64,000 nt of DNA, from contig OY764147.1 in NCBI GenBank assembly GCA_963668115.1, positions 2,666,001 through 2,730,000 on the forward strand, read 5' to 3'. The notes below the pieces were generated by a model. The model searched no databases, had not been told where the DNA came from, and was given only the letters and a program-made list of their open reading frames with translations. Every line of letters begins with the position of its first letter. Within the stretch, counting starts at the first letter, position 1. The translations under genes were made by a program, and so were the position numbers. The stretch is from Plut-88900 sp963668115 (GTDB lineage: Bacteria; Chloroflexota; Dehalococcoidia; Plut-88900). Below, piece by piece: positions 63,905 through 64,000 of this stretch.

Positions 63905-63957
63905 GTTTAAGGAAAAAATCTGCATTTTCTTCTCCACCCTCGCCGGGCATTCCGCAC

Positions 63958-64000
63958 CGGGGAGGGCGACCCGCCGTTCGCCCCTACGGAGAGGGAAGGG
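63958..64000 (+). repeat. Dispersed GC-rich repeat (family of 18241), cut by window end
   Basis: CGGGGAGGGCGACCCG then CCCCTACGGAGAGGGA; loose match to 54429-54470. The 53 bases before it contain nothing recognised. Confidence 0.45.

Overview
The window is a GC-rich, gene-dense bacterial chromosome segment with one tRNA gene (Asp) and no rRNA. Its gene content suggests a Chloroflexota genome of the Dehalococcoidia / SAR202 type. The pointers are five luciferase-like flavin oxidoreductases, three CaiB/BaiF CoA-transferases, several amidohydrolases, a lone molybdenum hydroxylase large subunit, NIPSNAP proteins and a Rieske oxygenase. This placement is inferred from gene content; no phylogenetic marker was compared.

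Layout. 0-11 kb is mostly housekeeping: the end of aspartate kinase, a glycosyltransferase, a CoA-binding protein, a TPR protein, a cysteine synthase, an alpha/beta hydrolase, a flavin oxidoreductase, a minus-strand run (isocitrate/isopropylmalate-type dehydrogenase, hisF, hisIE, cyclase), an amidohydrolase, and mug-thpR. 11-17 kb holds a Rieske oxygenase, a higBA toxin-antitoxin pair, ilvE, an amidohydrolase, tRNA-Asp, an aldolase and a small HEPN-like protein bracketed by direct repeats. 17.3-18.5 kb has no convincing gene but carries a consensus promoter and strong foldback potential. 18.5-27 kb carries two CoA-transferases, glutamate dehydrogenase, a membrane protein, a hydantoinase-like enzyme, a DUF1989 protein, an alcohol dehydrogenase and a DinB-like protein. 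27.2-29.8 kb encodes a very unusual 863-residue protein combining zinc fingers, a J domain, a membrane segment, leucine-rich repeats and a CAP domain.

31-50.6 kb is the catabolic core. One seven-gene minus-strand run (41.3 to 32.1 kb) joins a GrdE/GrdG-like protein, a molybdenum hydroxylase, three flavin oxidoreductases, an M19-like protein and a PD-(D/E)XK-like protein. A second run (50.6 to 44.8 kb) joins a flavin oxidoreductase, an acyl-CoA synthetase, a CoA-transferase, an SDR and a 2-hydroxyacid dehydrogenase. Between them lie an acyl-CoA dehydrogenase, an SDR and two NIPSNAP genes. Together they look like import-and-activate pathways for organic acids or recalcitrant carbon compounds, with CoA activation, oxidation and ring or C-H attack by flavin and molybdenum enzymes.

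50.6-54.5 kb is repeat-rich. It holds an IS110 transposase with a candidate bridge-RNA region, an exact three-copy 162-bp tandem array, and a promoter-hairpin-leader module that also occurs at 29.9 kb. 54.5-64 kb carries vapBC-type pairs, acetyl-CoA synthetase, a ThuA-like protein, an overlapping methyltransferase / FAD oxidoreductase pair and an amidohydrolase. It ends in a 276-bp terminal-inverted-repeat element with an 8-bp target duplication and a tiny C2H2-like ORF. Several promoters here lie so close to the ATG (about 6-9 bases from the -10 box) that leaderless mRNAs are likely. Dispersed repeats of at least four families occupy the gene-free gaps.
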